Notes: a model not told the origin generated them from the letters alone. DNA of 64,000 nt from Spirosoma sp. KUDC1026 (GCF_013375035.1 NZ_CP056032.1:186001-250000); one strand, 5' to 3'. Numbered from the stretch's first letter, positions 43,480 through 52,947 are shown. Program-made: numbers and translations.

Positions 43480-43508
43480 AGGTTCAGCACGTTACGGTTC
43501 CAAGTCAG

Positions 43509-43516
43509 CAAAATAA
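43509..43516 (-). promoter_or_regulatory. Putative -7 promoter box (TTATTTTG)
   Basis: The minus strand reads TTATTTTG, one mismatch from TAnnTTTG and identical to the box upstream of the TolC-like gene. It is 29 bp before the barrel-protein ATG at 43479. Confidence 0.35.
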
Positions 43517-43593
43517 GCTTTTGCCGGATTGCCAAACGCCCTGAAGTAAACAACCTACCAAAATACCGTTACTTATTTCGTAAGCGGTTTGAT

Positions 43594-44028
43594 TTATAGC
43601 TCGCCAATATCCTCATTCCAGAGAGTTGGCTTGTCAGCGATGAACTGATTCATCATGTCAACACACTCGGGTAAATCCAGGTCGATAACCTCAACGCCAT
43701 GCTGTTCCATGAACTCCCGCGCCCCGGCAAACGTCCGCGACTCGCCCACGATCACCTTCGGAATCTTGAACTGTACGATGGTGCCGGCGCACATGTAGCA
43801 TGGCATCAGCGTCGAGTAAATCACCGTGTCACGAAACGAACCCACCCGACCGGCATTATTCAGGCAGTCCATTTCGCCGTGCAGAATCGGGTTATCCTCC
43901 TGCACCCGCTTATTATGCCCCGACGCAACGAGCTTACCTTTTTTAATGAGCGCCGAGCCGATGGGAATACCGCCTTCGCTCAAACTTTTTTGGGCCTGCC
44001 GAATAGCTTCCTGCATGAATTCGTCCAT
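43594..44028 (-). CDS. Cytosine-deaminase-like nucleobase/nucleoside deaminase
   Basis: 144-aa zinc deaminase. The zinc motif is PILHGEMDCLNNAG (His and catalytic Glu) with PCYMCAGTIVQFKIP (two Cys). Motifs across the chain, GGIPIGSALIKKGKLVASGH near the N-terminus, VIVGESRTFAG, and the C-terminal FIADKPTLWNEDIGEL, strongly resemble yeast-type cytosine deaminase (Fcy1) rather than tRNA-adenosine deaminase or guanine deaminase. It would convert cytosine to uracil for pyrimidine salvage. It starts 30 bp past the hairpin that closes the RNase R gene. Confidence 0.82.
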   Translation of the reverse strand: MDEFMQEAIRQAQKSLSEGGIPIGSALIKKGKLVASGHNKRVQEDNPILHGEMDCLNNAGRVGSFRDTVIYSTLMPCYMCAGTIVQFKIPKVIVGESRTFAGAREFMEQHGVEVIDLDLPECVDMMNQFIADKPTLWNEDIGEL

Positions 44029-44057
44029 AGTTTGTTGTCTGGTTTATCGATAAAAAG

Positions 44058-44082
44058 GCCCGGCAGATATAATCTGCCGGGC
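44058..44082 (-). terminator. Terminator for the RNase R gene
   Basis: An 11-bp perfect GC-rich stem (GCCCGGCAGAT, 44058-44068 with 44072-44082) with a 3-nt loop, followed on the minus strand by CTTTTTATC. It separates rnr from the downstream deaminase gene. Confidence 0.88.
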
Positions 44083-44100
44083 TAGCTTTATTACGTACTA

Positions 44101-46602
44101 CTACCGCCGTCCGCGGCCACCGCGCCGGTTCTGACCTTTGGCGGCTGGTCCTTCCTGACGGGAAGAGGAACTGCGGGAAGACGCACTACCCGAACGGCTT
44201 CCTCTGGAGTTTCTGGAACTGCGGTCCTCTCCCCGATCGGATCGGCGTCTACCGCCAAACGTTACGTCGCGACCGGCATCTGTAGCGCGTCCGGCCTTGT
44301 CGCTTACCAGCGCGAAATCCATGCTCCGACGAGCCAGATTGGTTTCCTTGACGCGTACTTCGACCTGATCGCCGAAGGTGTACATCTTCTTGGTTCGCTG
44401 GCCGATAATGCGGTAGTTATCTTTGTCGTACTCGTAGAAATCGTCGCTCAGATCCTGCATCCGGACAAGTCCTTCGCAGCTGTTTTCTGTGATCTCCACG
44501 AAAATTCCGAACTCCGTCACGCCCGAGATAACCCCATCGAACGTCCGACCGGGCTCCATACGGCTCATGAATTCCACCTGCTTGTATTTGATGCTGGCGC
44601 GTTCGGCGTCAGATGCCATTTTCTCGCGGGCCGATGCATGTTTGCACTGCTCTTCCAGCGGCTCCTGCTCAACGGGTTTGCCCCGGTCGAGGTAGTGCTG
44701 CAACAACCGGTGCGCCATCATATCAGGATAGCGACGAATGGGCGACGTAAAGTGCGAATACCGCTTAAACGCCAGCCCAAAGTGGCCCAGGTCTTCGGTG
44801 CTGTACCGCGCTTTCGACATGGTGCGTACTGCCAATTGCGAGAGCATGTTTGCTTCGGGTTTGCCTTCGATGCTGGCCATGAACCGGTTCATCGAATTCG
44901 ACAGGTGCTCGTCGTCCAGTTTGAGTTTGTAACCTAGTCGTCCCGCAAAATCTGCGAATTGCTGAAGCCGGTCGCTGTCGGGTCCTTCGTGAATCCGGTA
45001 GACCATCGTATTTTCCTCGCCGTCTTTGTTCCGTTTCGACAGGGAATGGACGTATTCTGCCACGCGTTTATTAGCCAGCAGCATAAACTCCTCAATAAGT
45101 TTGTTCGTATCCTGCCGAATTTTCGGGTACACCGCAATAGGGATACCTTCTTCGTCCAGTTTGAAACGCACCTCTACCGTTTCAAAATTGATAGCTCCCT
45201 TCTTGAAGCGCTCGTCGCGGAGTTTGTAGGCCAGTTCGTTCAGCAGCAACAGCTCCGTAATGAAATCTCCTTGCTCGTTGTCCAGGATCTCCTGTGCTTC
45301 TTCGTAAGCAAATCGGCGGTCGGAGTGAATGATCGTACGACCAAACCACTCGTTTACGATTTTGGCTTCGGGCGTAAGCTCGAAAACTGCTGAGAACGTC
45401 AGTTTATCCTCATTTGGACGTAGCGAACAGAGTCCATTCGACAGCTTTTCAGGTAGCATCGGCACCACGCGGTCTACCAGATAAACAGACGTCGCGCGTT
45501 TGTAAGCCTCTTCCTCCAGTTTCGAGCCGGGTACTACGTAGTGCGTTACGTCGGCAATGTGAATACCAATCTCGAAGTTGCCATTATCGAGAATCTGCAC
45601 CGACAAGGCATCATCAAAATCTTTGGCGTCGACCGGATCAATTGTGAAGGTCGTTGTCGTACGCATGTCGCGCCGTTTGGCGATCTCCTGCTCCGGAATC
45701 TCCGTTGAAATCCGTTCGGCTTCCTTTTCTACATCCTCGGGGAAATCAATCGGCAAGCCAAACTCCACCAGAATAGCGTGCATTTCGGTGTTGTTTTGCC
45801 CAGCAACGCCTAGTACGGTGATAACTTCACCCTCAAAGCGCTGTTTGCCGCCTTTTCCGTCCGGATATTTCGTCAGGCGAATGATTACTTTTTCACCATC
45901 ATTGGCCCCGCCCAGTTTATCTTCCGGAATGAATATATCTTCGTAGAACTTCTTATTGTCCGGAATCACAAAGCCATACGTAGGCCACGTTTCAATCCGG
46001 CCAACCAGTTCGGCCCGGCCGCGTTCAATTACGCTGGCAACCTTGCCCTCAATCCGCCGACGGGAACGTCCGCCTGATCCGCTGCGCGAATCGGCAAAGC
46101 GAACGACCTTAACCCGGTCACCATCGACGGCACCGTTCAGGTCGTCGGTCGATACCCAGATATCATCATCGCGATCACCGCGAATACCAGTGGCCGTGTC
46201 GGGAATGACGAAGGCAAAGCGGGAGTTAACGTGATCAACCACGCCGTCAATGGTATTGGCACCTTTGTTAGCCCGGTAGCTGCCATCATCGTTACGGATA
46301 ATGGCCCCTTCATCGCTTAACTCACCGATCAGGCCGTGCATAATCAGCTTCATTTTCCGATCGCCCACGTCAAAGTGATCCAGCACCTGATCCTGCGTGA
46401 ACGTCTGCTCGTCATTGATCTGAAAGAACGCGATCAGATCATCTTTTACTTCGTCCAGGAATGAGTTTGCCTGTTTAATGGGCCGTTGACCGGCTTTTTC
46501 GGCGCCTTTCTCCCGCGACCGCGCTGCTTTGGCAGCACCCGGACGCGATGACGGCGCTGCGGATCGGTTGTATTTATTATTTTTTGGTTTTTCGTTTTTC
46601 AT
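44101..46602 (-). CDS. rnr: Ribonuclease R
   Basis: 833-aa 3'-5' exoribonuclease. Order of domains: basic N-terminus and HTH-like part (about 1-120), cold-shock/OB domains (SRFAFVIPDTATGIRGDRDD), RNB catalytic domain with metal-binding Asp residues in TIDPVDAKDFDDALSVQILD, an S1 domain (GRTFDGVISGVTEFGIFVEI), and a very basic Ser/Arg/Gly-rich tail (GGRRRSDRGEDRSSRNSRGS). It degrades structured RNA, including rRNA and mRNA. The Arg/Gly/Ser tail is longer than usual and may be an RNA-binding extension. An exonuclease gene lies 27 bp upstream. Confidence 0.95.
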   Translation of the reverse strand: MKNEKPKNNKYNRSAAPSSRPGAAKAARSREKGAEKAGQRPIKQANSFLDEVKDDLIAFFQINDEQTFTQDQVLDHFDVGDRKMKLIMHGLIGELSDEGAIIRNDDGSYRANKGANTIDGVVDHVNSRFAFVIPDTATGIRGDRDDDIWVSTDDLNGAVDGDRVKVVRFADSRSGSGGRSRRRIEGKVASVIERGRAELVGRIETWPTYGFVIPDNKKFYEDIFIPEDKLGGANDGEKVIIRLTKYPDGKGGKQRFEGEVITVLGVAGQNNTEMHAILVEFGLPIDFPEDVEKEAERISTEIPEQEIAKRRDMRTTTTFTIDPVDAKDFDDALSVQILDNGNFEIGIHIADVTHYVVPGSKLEEEAYKRATSVYLVDRVVPMLPEKLSNGLCSLRPNEDKLTFSAVFELTPEAKIVNEWFGRTIIHSDRRFAYEEAQEILDNEQGDFITELLLLNELAYKLRDERFKKGAINFETVEVRFKLDEEGIPIAVYPKIRQDTNKLIEEFMLLANKRVAEYVHSLSKRNKDGEENTMVYRIHEGPDSDRLQQFADFAGRLGYKLKLDDEHLSNSMNRFMASIEGKPEANMLSQLAVRTMSKARYSTEDLGHFGLAFKRYSHFTSPIRRYPDMMAHRLLQHYLDRGKPVEQEPLEEQCKHASAREKMASDAERASIKYKQVEFMSRMEPGRTFDGVISGVTEFGIFVEITENSCEGLVRMQDLSDDFYEYDKDNYRIIGQRTKKMYTFGDQVEVRVKETNLARRSMDFALVSDKAGRATDAGRDVTFGGRRRSDRGEDRSSRNSRGSRSGSASSRSSSSRQEGPAAKGQNRRGGRGRR

Positions 46603-46629
46603 GTTTGGTGCCCAGCTATCTCAGCGGGC

Positions 46630-47367
46630 TTACTCACTAACTACAATATGCTCGTCTGCCACGAGCGGGGCTCCCACCATCCGCATATACACCTGCACCA
46701 GCATCACCACCGAGTCCTGAGTGTATTGCTCGATGCGCGGCCAGTCGTGTTCGCGGTAATACACTTCGCTGGTTCGATCGCCCTGCCATTCGAGCGGACG
46801 GGTGGGTACGTCCAGCACGGCAGCCAGCAGATCGAGAGGGACAAAATGCCGTTTGTCGCCAAACTGCCAGCGTTCCAGCGTATCCTGGTGGGTAATTTCC
46901 CAAGGCTTCTTGCCGGAAATCTGAAGGGCATGAGGCAGGGGTAACCCGTTGGCCATCAGCCGCCGACACAGATAGGGGAAATCGAACTCTTTTCCGTTAT
47001 GGGCGCACAGGGTTAACTCACCAGCCGGGTAACGGTTCAGAATGACCAGTAACTCATCCAGTAACGCTTTTTCGTCGTCGTTGGCCAGCACTTTAACTTT
47101 CAGCCGGGGCTGGTCATCATCGGTGAAATACAGACCGCCAATGCCGACGGCGATAATTTTGCCAAACTCCGCGTAGTAGGACGCCCGACGGTCGTACCAG
47201 GCAGCCGCCGACAGGTCGTCTTCGTTCCGGAAATGCCTGATTTTTTCTTCCCACTGCCGCTGCAGCCGCGGATCGGCGGATAGCAGCGATGCTTCGCCCG
47301 CTACCGTTTTGAGGTCAATAAACAAAAAGTTTTTAAGTCGACGTTTCCAGGAGACGGACTGCGGCAT
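46630..47367 (-). CDS. 3'-5' exonuclease (PolB-like, DEDD fold)
   Basis: 245 aa, RNase H-like fold. The first acidic motif is FLFIDLKTVAGEASL, where the usual D-x-E reads D-x-K, so that position is degenerate. The second is LTLCAHNGKEFDFPYLCRRL and the third is YTQDSVVMLVQVYMRM. This agrees with the predicted PolB-like 3'-5' exonuclease group (PF10108 type). The substituted first motif raises doubt about metal binding. It probably shares a transcript with rnr. Confidence 0.78.
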   Translation of the reverse strand: MPQSVSWKRRLKNFLFIDLKTVAGEASLLSADPRLQRQWEEKIRHFRNEDDLSAAAWYDRRASYYAEFGKIIAVGIGGLYFTDDDQPRLKVKVLANDDEKALLDELLVILNRYPAGELTLCAHNGKEFDFPYLCRRLMANGLPLPHALQISGKKPWEITHQDTLERWQFGDKRHFVPLDLLAAVLDVPTRPLEWQGDRTSEVYYREHDWPRIEQYTQDSVVMLVQVYMRMVGAPLVADEHIVVSE

Positions 47368-47396
47368 AGGCGTAAACGGGTAAAGGTTTCGTGCAA

Positions 47397-47801
47397 TCAG
47401 TCGTGCAGGATACCTTCCAGACCCAGGGCCGGAACGGTAATCAGGTTTTCCTCCACGATGCTGTCAGGAACGAAGATAAATTTTTTATCAAAAATCTGAC
47501 CGTCAATAAAGTAGCTGACCCAGTATTCATTATTCAGGTGAAACACGTCAGGCATAATCGTTTCAACCACTTCGTGCCCGCCGGGCTTCACCTCCGTAAA
47601 GAAATGCCGCAGGGTTGACGTCTTCTGTTCTTCATCATTCTTCTGACCGTACCCTTTCGACGTAACAAACACGTTGGTAATCGCTACGTCATTCTGGTTG
47701 ATGACAAACACCTGCCAGTCATATTCATTCAGCTCATTTTTCTTGCGGGCAATGACCACCTGCACGCCCTCAACAGGCAAAAAATTAATGTCTTTCTTCA
47801 T
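47397..47801 (-). CDS. Conserved hypothetical protein
   Basis: 134 aa from the start at 47801 (MKKDINFLPVEGVQVVIARK); a longer start at 47816 is possible. Not recognised. It looks like a compact soluble beta-rich protein with motifs DWQVFVINQNDVAITNVFVT and PDVFHLNNEYWVSYFIDGQI. No signal peptide. It stands between the exonuclease and lipB genes on the same strand, 29 bp and 45 bp away, so the genes are probably co-transcribed. Confidence 0.72.
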   Translation of the reverse strand: MKKDINFLPVEGVQVVIARKKNELNEYDWQVFVINQNDVAITNVFVTSKGYGQKNDEEQKTSTLRHFFTEVKPGGHEVVETIMPDVFHLNNEYWVSYFIDGQIFDKKFIFVPDSIVEENLITVPALGLEGILHD

Positions 47802-47846
47802 CAGTAAACGTAACACAGTTCAGACTTCCGGGGAAGCTGACCACTT

Positions 47847-48614
47847 TTATTCCCCAATATCCGACAGCGCAACGGGCTGCAAATCGGTAAGTTCCATGTC
47901 AAATAAATCGGCCAAGTGCCGCTGCACGTGGCCAGCCACTTCCCGCAGGGGTACCGCATGCCCCACTTCGGCCGACAGCGACGTAACAGCCTTGTCGCTG
48001 ATGCCGCAGGGGACAATATGACCAAAATAACTCAAATCCGTATTGACGTTCAGCGCGAAACCATGCATCGTTACCCAGCGGCTCGCTTTCACGCCCATCG
48101 CGCAGATTTTCCGGGGATTATGACCATTCGGGTCCAGCCAGACACCTGTTAAGCGATCTGATCCTTCACCTTCAATTCGACCCGCCTGCAGACCATAATC
48201 CGCCAGCGTCCGGATAATACTTTCCTCCAATAACCGCATATAGCGATGAATGTCAGTAAAAAAGTTATCCAGGTCCAGAATCGGGTATCCGACCAGCTGC
48301 CCCGGTCCGTGGTACGTAATGTCGCCCCCCCGCCGAATCTTGTAAAACGAAGCGCCCAGCTCGTTCGTCAGCCGGTTTTCGTCCACCAGCAGGTTGTCCA
48401 GATGGCCGCTGGTGCCCATGGTGTACACGTGCGGATGCTCACAGAACAACAGGTAGTTGGGTGTTAGCTGCTGCGCATCGGGCGATACGGTTCGGTTGCG
48501 CATCTTCTGATCGACGATCTGGGCGAACAGGCGTTCCTGCTCATCCCAGGCGGCCTGGTAATCGATCAACCCTAATTCGCGAACGGTGACCTGCTTATTT
48601 AGACAAGAATTCAT
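47847..48614 (-). CDS. lipB: Octanoyltransferase LipB
   Basis: 255 aa. It transfers octanoate from acyl carrier protein to lipoyl domains, the first step of lipoate synthesis. Characteristic motifs are RRGGDITYHGPGQLVGYPIL, KICAMGVKASRWVTMHGFAL (catalytic Lys region) and SYFGHIVPCGISDKAVTSLS (catalytic Cys). The enzyme is cytoplasmic. No lipA is adjacent. A two-part hairpin lies just upstream, terminating the bestrophin gene. Confidence 0.93.
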   Translation of the reverse strand: MNSCLNKQVTVRELGLIDYQAAWDEQERLFAQIVDQKMRNRTVSPDAQQLTPNYLLFCEHPHVYTMGTSGHLDNLLVDENRLTNELGASFYKIRRGGDITYHGPGQLVGYPILDLDNFFTDIHRYMRLLEESIIRTLADYGLQAGRIEGEGSDRLTGVWLDPNGHNPRKICAMGVKASRWVTMHGFALNVNTDLSYFGHIVPCGISDKAVTSLSAEVGHAVPLREVAGHVQRHLADLFDMELTDLQPVALSDIGE

Positions 48615-48631
48615 GACAAGGCGGCAAAAGA

Positions 48632-48671
48632 GAAACCCGCTGCTCTATTAACAATAGAACCGGCGGGTTTC
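48632..48671 (-). terminator. Terminator hairpin after the bestrophin gene
   Basis: Outer 9-bp stem GAAACCCGC (48632-48640) with GCGGGTTTC (48663-48671), inner stem TCTATT (48644-48649) with AATAGA (48653-48658). On the minus strand it is followed by TCTCTTTTGCC. Confidence 0.7.
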
Positions 48672-48722
48672 GTTCGACATAGCAATCAGCTGCCCGGTCA
48701 GGGCGTTTTTACCCATGTTGAA

Positions 48723-49649
48723 TCAGTTAACCTTTGTGTACTCAACTTCTGGTTTCACGCCAGAAGCTACCGGCATCTCCACCGATAGGATGTCGTGCAT
48801 ATTTCGCTGAATCGTGTGGGCAATCTGGTTTAGCGGCAGGTCGTTGCAGTCCAGCCCAAAGGGTTCCTCAATTTCGTCGCCAATCATCTGCACACCAATC
48901 AGGGCATAAGCCGCCAGCGCACTGGCAATGATAACAACCGACTCGTACGTATTGACCAGTACCAGCGGCATCAGAAGCAGGTACAGCGTGATAAAGAGCT
49001 TGATAAAAAAGCTGTACGAAAAGGGGATCGGGGTTTTCTTGATTCGTTCGCAGGCACCCGTTATGTCCAGCAACGCCTGGTGATACAACCGCAGCGTGAT
49101 CAGGTCCGCGTCGCCAACGAGCCGCTCCTGCTTCAGTACCTGAAATCGGCGCATCAACAGAGCCGCGATTCGACTGGGAACGTGTCCACGCCGTTTTAGC
49201 GACTCCAGACTCTCGTCGTCTGTTTCGATCAGATCGGTCCACTCGACACCAGTTCGGAGATGACCTTTCAGCGCCAGGGAAAAGTTGGACAGAGCCGAAG
49301 CGAAATAACGTCGGTTCCGAGCGTCATCGTCCGGCAGCAATGCATCCAGCAGCACGGCCAGATTGCGGCTGGTATTAACCAGCGATCCCCACTGGCGACG
49401 CCCTTCCCAGAACCGGTCATAGGCCGTGTTCGTCCGAAAGACCAGCAGCAAACTCAGCAGAATCCCCAGCAACGAAAAAAAGATGCCATCGATGGGCACC
49501 TCCAGATTAAACAAATACTGGTCGATCAACGTAACAGCTACGCCATAGCCTGTAACGTAGGCTACCCGCTGCAGCAGTACCCGAATGACGTAGCTGGTAT
49601 GAAAATGCCGAATGGCGGTAAACCAGTCTTTTGCGTCGTAAATTATCAT
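48723..49649 (-). CDS. Bestrophin-family anion channel protein
   Basis: 308 aa, membrane protein. It begins MIIYDAKDWFTAIRHFHTSY. Family motifs are LGILLSLLLVFRTNTAYDRF followed by WEGRRQWGSLVNTSRNLAVL, a hallmark of the bestrophin-like (UPF0187) group, then IKKTPIPFSYSFFIKLFITL and the C-terminal EIEEPFGLDCNDLPL. Known members form pentameric chloride or other ion channels. Monocistronic, with its own terminator. Confidence 0.9.
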   Translation of the reverse strand: MIIYDAKDWFTAIRHFHTSYVIRVLLQRVAYVTGYGVAVTLIDQYLFNLEVPIDGIFFSLLGILLSLLLVFRTNTAYDRFWEGRRQWGSLVNTSRNLAVLLDALLPDDDARNRRYFASALSNFSLALKGHLRTGVEWTDLIETDDESLESLKRRGHVPSRIAALLMRRFQVLKQERLVGDADLITLRLYHQALLDITGACERIKKTPIPFSYSFFIKLFITLYLLLMPLVLVNTYESVVIIASALAAYALIGVQMIGDEIEEPFGLDCNDLPLNQIAHTIQRNMHDILSVEMPVASGVKPEVEYTKVN

Positions 49650-49710
49650 CGCGATCCGTCTATTTTTGCTTACCTACCCAGCGAATACGCTCGACGAGTA
49701 CTACGCGAAT

Positions 49711-50286
49711 CTATTTCATTGCGTCCAGTATCTGCCGATAGACGTTGAAATTATCGGCTTTCAGCGACAGAGATGCACCATCCAGTTTCTGCTGGGAGCC
49801 CTCGGTAATCCGCCGGACAATGCCCGCGCGGTCAACAAAGAAATTTTTAGGATAAGCCGTCACCCCTAGCTGCGCCAGGTACTGACCAGCATCGGGAATA
49901 AGTGTATAATTAAATGGCCGCCGGTGCACCGTTCGGCTGACTTTTTCGGCGTTGTCGGGAGCCATAGCCAGAAATACCACATCGTCACCGGCCTGCGCTT
50001 TCAGGTGATTCAGTTCCGAAAACTCCTCCAGACAGGGTTTGCAGGACGTACTCCAGAAATTGATGTGGACCCGCTTGCCGGTCAACGCCTGACTCGAAAT
50101 TTCGTTTCCGTTCAGGTCGGTCAGCGTGAACGGGGGTAATGACTGATTCAGGTGCGCATCGACGAAGTTATTGTCGCCGGTAATTTTCTGCTCGTTGGCA
50201 CCAAGCTTGATTTTGACGTCGTATTTAACAATCAGAAACGCCAGTCCCAGCAGTATAAGCCCTAAAACGACAGCTAATTTTTTCAT
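49711..50286 (-). CDS. TlpA-like thioredoxin-fold protein
   Basis: 191 aa with an N-terminal membrane anchor or signal (AVVLGLILLGLAFLIVKYDV). The thioredoxin-fold domain has the redox motif VHINFWSTSCKPCLEEFSEL (CKPC) and the cis-Pro region VTAYPKNFFVDRAGIVRRIT. TlpA-like proteins reduce or shuffle disulfides or thioethers outside the cytoplasm. It lies 11 bp after the TonB-type gene and is the last gene of the leftward arm that contains Cys-bearing small peptides, so thiol care of those products is a possible role (inference). Confidence 0.85.
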   Translation of the reverse strand: MKKLAVVLGLILLGLAFLIVKYDVKIKLGANEQKITGDNNFVDAHLNQSLPPFTLTDLNGNEISSQALTGKRVHINFWSTSCKPCLEEFSELNHLKAQAGDDVVFLAMAPDNAEKVSRTVHRRPFNYTLIPDAGQYLAQLGVTAYPKNFFVDRAGIVRRITEGSQQKLDGASLSLKADNFNVYRQILDAMK

Positions 50287-50297
50287 GGCGAAGCAAG

Positions 50298-52934
50298 TTA
50301 GAAATTATATTGTACGTGCAGCAAACCCTGTCGGCCTAGTAAGGGGTACACCATTTCGGCGTAACTGACCGGGGTAACTGTTACCTGCCGAAAATTGCGC
50401 TGATTAAGCAGGTTAGCCGCTTCGAGCCGCAGTCCAATTTTCCGGGAGAGTTTGTAGGATGCGTTAGCCTTCAAAAAGGAATAGCTTCGACCTTGTATCC
50501 AGTTCGATTCTGTCGTCAGGTCAAGCGTTAGTTTGGGTTTCCGGTAGAGCAGATGCGCATAGATATTCACTACGGTAAAGGCCTGCGTTACCGGCAGATC
50601 ATTCTGAAAAACGGTAAGAGCTGTATGCCGGTACGTTCCGCCAATTTCCAGATTAAACGGCGAATTTAACACCGTGGTATGCCGGGCGGTTATGATGGGC
50701 AGATAGCTCACCGTGGTCTGCATTTTCCCGTTCAGAATCTGAAAAATCTTACTCCGCAGTAGTTTAGCATCAATTCGAATATTACCGGCCAACGGGAAAA
50801 TAAGTTTTTCCAGTACCAGATTGACACCGTCGGCTCGTACACCGGGCGTATCCAGCAGTCGGAACACCGAGTAAGTCGGCATCAACTGATAATCCACCAG
50901 CCCCCACTGGTTATTGAAACGGTTCGAGAACAAGCTGGCCAGAACGGTCATTTTCCGCTGGATAACGTCGGTAAACAGGTAGCTGACTACCAGTTGTTCG
51001 CGCTGGTCGAACAGCAACCCCTGGATCCCCTGCTGCGCAGACCGATAGTCGGTCACGACGTAGCGGTTCAGCAGTAAGCTATTGGCAACCGGCGTCGCTT
51101 CTTTCTGGTAGGTCAGCAGTAGCCGGCTCAACTCGCTCATTCGGTAGGCAGCCGATACGCTGGCCTGTACAATCTGCCGCCGGTAGCTGGTCGGTCCGAT
51201 CTGCGCCGACACCAGATCGAGTTGTACGTTCCCCGATAGCTCCAGTTTATCCCAGCTGTATTTTGCCGCACTACGGCCGTAGACGACGGTTTTCTGGATG
51301 GGGAGTGTGTACGGATCAGCATTGACGGAAGCCGTTGCCTGCTGGAGGTTCAGATTGGCAATCATCGCCGAGGTACCTGCCTGTTGCTCCAGTTTCAGTC
51401 CGTTGTTCCCATAAAACCAGGTTAATTTTCCTTCGCCGATCCGGCTACGCTGCTCCATTCGCTGCCGGAAAGTTCCCTGGCTCAGCGTGTCGTTCAGCAG
51501 GGACACCGCAAGGGCGGGCGCCAGTTGACCATTCAGCCGTTCGCCCAGCCGGGCGTCGGTATAGCGCAGTGACGCCACCAGCGCGTTCCGTTGATTCAGC
51601 TTGTGCGTTACCTCCAGCAACTGGCGCAGGTCGTTTGCCTGGTTCACAAACTGCTGGGGGAATAGCTGCCTGGTGCCCAAGCCGGTAAAATCTGTCGTTT
51701 GCGTCAGGCTAATGTCTCTAGCCTTCAGGCTTCCTTTGTACAGGATCGACGTCGTGGGCGACCAGTCGTAAGCAACCTGCATGCTGAACTGCCCCTGCAC
51801 AGGTCGTTGCCGCAGGCCGTCAATCTGCTGATACGAAAAGGGCGTATCCGTTAAAATCTGGTAGGACTGCGCCCGTGTCAACTGAATCTGATCGGCAAAA
51901 AGCATCAGATTTGTCGTTATTTTCAGGGCTTTGGTCGGCGCAACAACGCCATTAACGCTGGCCATTCGCTCGTTGTTGATGTTCTCCAAGGGCGAATTCA
52001 GGTACTGCGTAAAGGGCTGTACCGTCTGCGCGACGGGTTTCAGCAGAAATTCATCATCACGGATCTCGTTCGTAAACTGCGTGGGGGTCTGGCTGGTTAT
52101 GTCCAGTCGTTTCAGACCGACATTATTCGAGGCCACCGTAGCAAATGCCTTGACACGCCGGCTGTAGGAAAAGAGATTCCCGACTACGTTATGCCGCTGC
52201 GGCCCGAGCCCCGCGTCGATCATACCGAACACAAGGGCCTTCCGATCGTCTTTCACCGTCAGGTTCAGCACGGTTTTGTTGGAATTGGCCAGTTGTTTCA
52301 GAAGTCGGTTCTCCGTAAAATTTTCGATAGCCTGCACCTCGTTCAGTACTGTGGGGTTGATACTTCTCGTCGCCGTCTGGTACGTACTGCCAATCAGGTC
52401 GTCGCCGTCCAGGTATATTTTTTCGATCTTCTTATTCTTGAAATAGATATCGCCATTGTCTTCCACCCGTACGTTCGGCATTTTTCGCAGAACGTCTTCA
52501 AGCGTCTGTTCAGCGCCCGACATAAAGGCATTAACTTTATAGCGGGTCGAGTCACCAACCTCCCGCACGGGAACGGCGGCCGTTATCTTCACTTCGTTGA
52601 GCAGGTGTGACCCCGGCGTCATCTCGACACGTACCGGCGCACCGGACAGTTGCTCCTGGGTCAGCGTTCGTTTAGCCTCCCGGTAATTAATGTGCGAAAC
52701 CTTGAGGTAATACGTTTGATCGGTTTTACCCGCATACATCAGCGTAAACCCCTCCTTTGTTGTTCGGCCAAAGGCGATCAGTACACTGTCGGCACTGCGA
52801 TACAGCAGGACGTGGGCCGCGTCCACTGGCTGCTGGGTTTCCTGCGCCAGCACCTGTCCGCTAATCCGTACCTGGCCGCTGGCTCCCCAGCTCAGTACGC
52901 TCATGAATCCGATCAGCAATAAAAGGCGGCCCAT
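50298..52934 (-). CDS. TonB-receptor-like outer-membrane beta-barrel protein
   Basis: 878 aa with a signal peptide (LLLLIGFMSVLSWGASGQ). A carboxypeptidase-like regulatory domain follows (VRISGQVLAQETQQPVDAAH), then a plug-like region (DVLRKMPNVRVEDNGDIYFK, KIEKIYLDGDDLIG), and a long outer-membrane barrel ending in aromatic LLHVQYNF. This matches Bacteroidota OM proteins of the TonB-dependent-receptor superfamily. Located between TlpA and GLPGLI genes in a locus with peptide-maturation genes, it could move a peptide product or precursor across the outer membrane; that is inference. Confidence 0.85.
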   Translation of the reverse strand: MGRLLLLIGFMSVLSWGASGQVRISGQVLAQETQQPVDAAHVLLYRSADSVLIAFGRTTKEGFTLMYAGKTDQTYYLKVSHINYREAKRTLTQEQLSGAPVRVEMTPGSHLLNEVKITAAVPVREVGDSTRYKVNAFMSGAEQTLEDVLRKMPNVRVEDNGDIYFKNKKIEKIYLDGDDLIGSTYQTATRSINPTVLNEVQAIENFTENRLLKQLANSNKTVLNLTVKDDRKALVFGMIDAGLGPQRHNVVGNLFSYSRRVKAFATVASNNVGLKRLDITSQTPTQFTNEIRDDEFLLKPVAQTVQPFTQYLNSPLENINNERMASVNGVVAPTKALKITTNLMLFADQIQLTRAQSYQILTDTPFSYQQIDGLRQRPVQGQFSMQVAYDWSPTTSILYKGSLKARDISLTQTTDFTGLGTRQLFPQQFVNQANDLRQLLEVTHKLNQRNALVASLRYTDARLGERLNGQLAPALAVSLLNDTLSQGTFRQRMEQRSRIGEGKLTWFYGNNGLKLEQQAGTSAMIANLNLQQATASVNADPYTLPIQKTVVYGRSAAKYSWDKLELSGNVQLDLVSAQIGPTSYRRQIVQASVSAAYRMSELSRLLLTYQKEATPVANSLLLNRYVVTDYRSAQQGIQGLLFDQREQLVVSYLFTDVIQRKMTVLASLFSNRFNNQWGLVDYQLMPTYSVFRLLDTPGVRADGVNLVLEKLIFPLAGNIRIDAKLLRSKIFQILNGKMQTTVSYLPIITARHTTVLNSPFNLEIGGTYRHTALTVFQNDLPVTQAFTVVNIYAHLLYRKPKLTLDLTTESNWIQGRSYSFLKANASYKLSRKIGLRLEAANLLNQRNFRQVTVTPVSYAEMVYPLLGRQGLLHVQYNF

Positions 52935-52947
52935 CCGTGCAGACTAA

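Noticed and set aside
49661..49668. Perfect TAnnTTTG box on the plus strand between the bestrophin and TlpA genes
   Set aside because: It points rightward into a region where both neighbours are leftward; no gene follows it, so it is probably chance or antisense.
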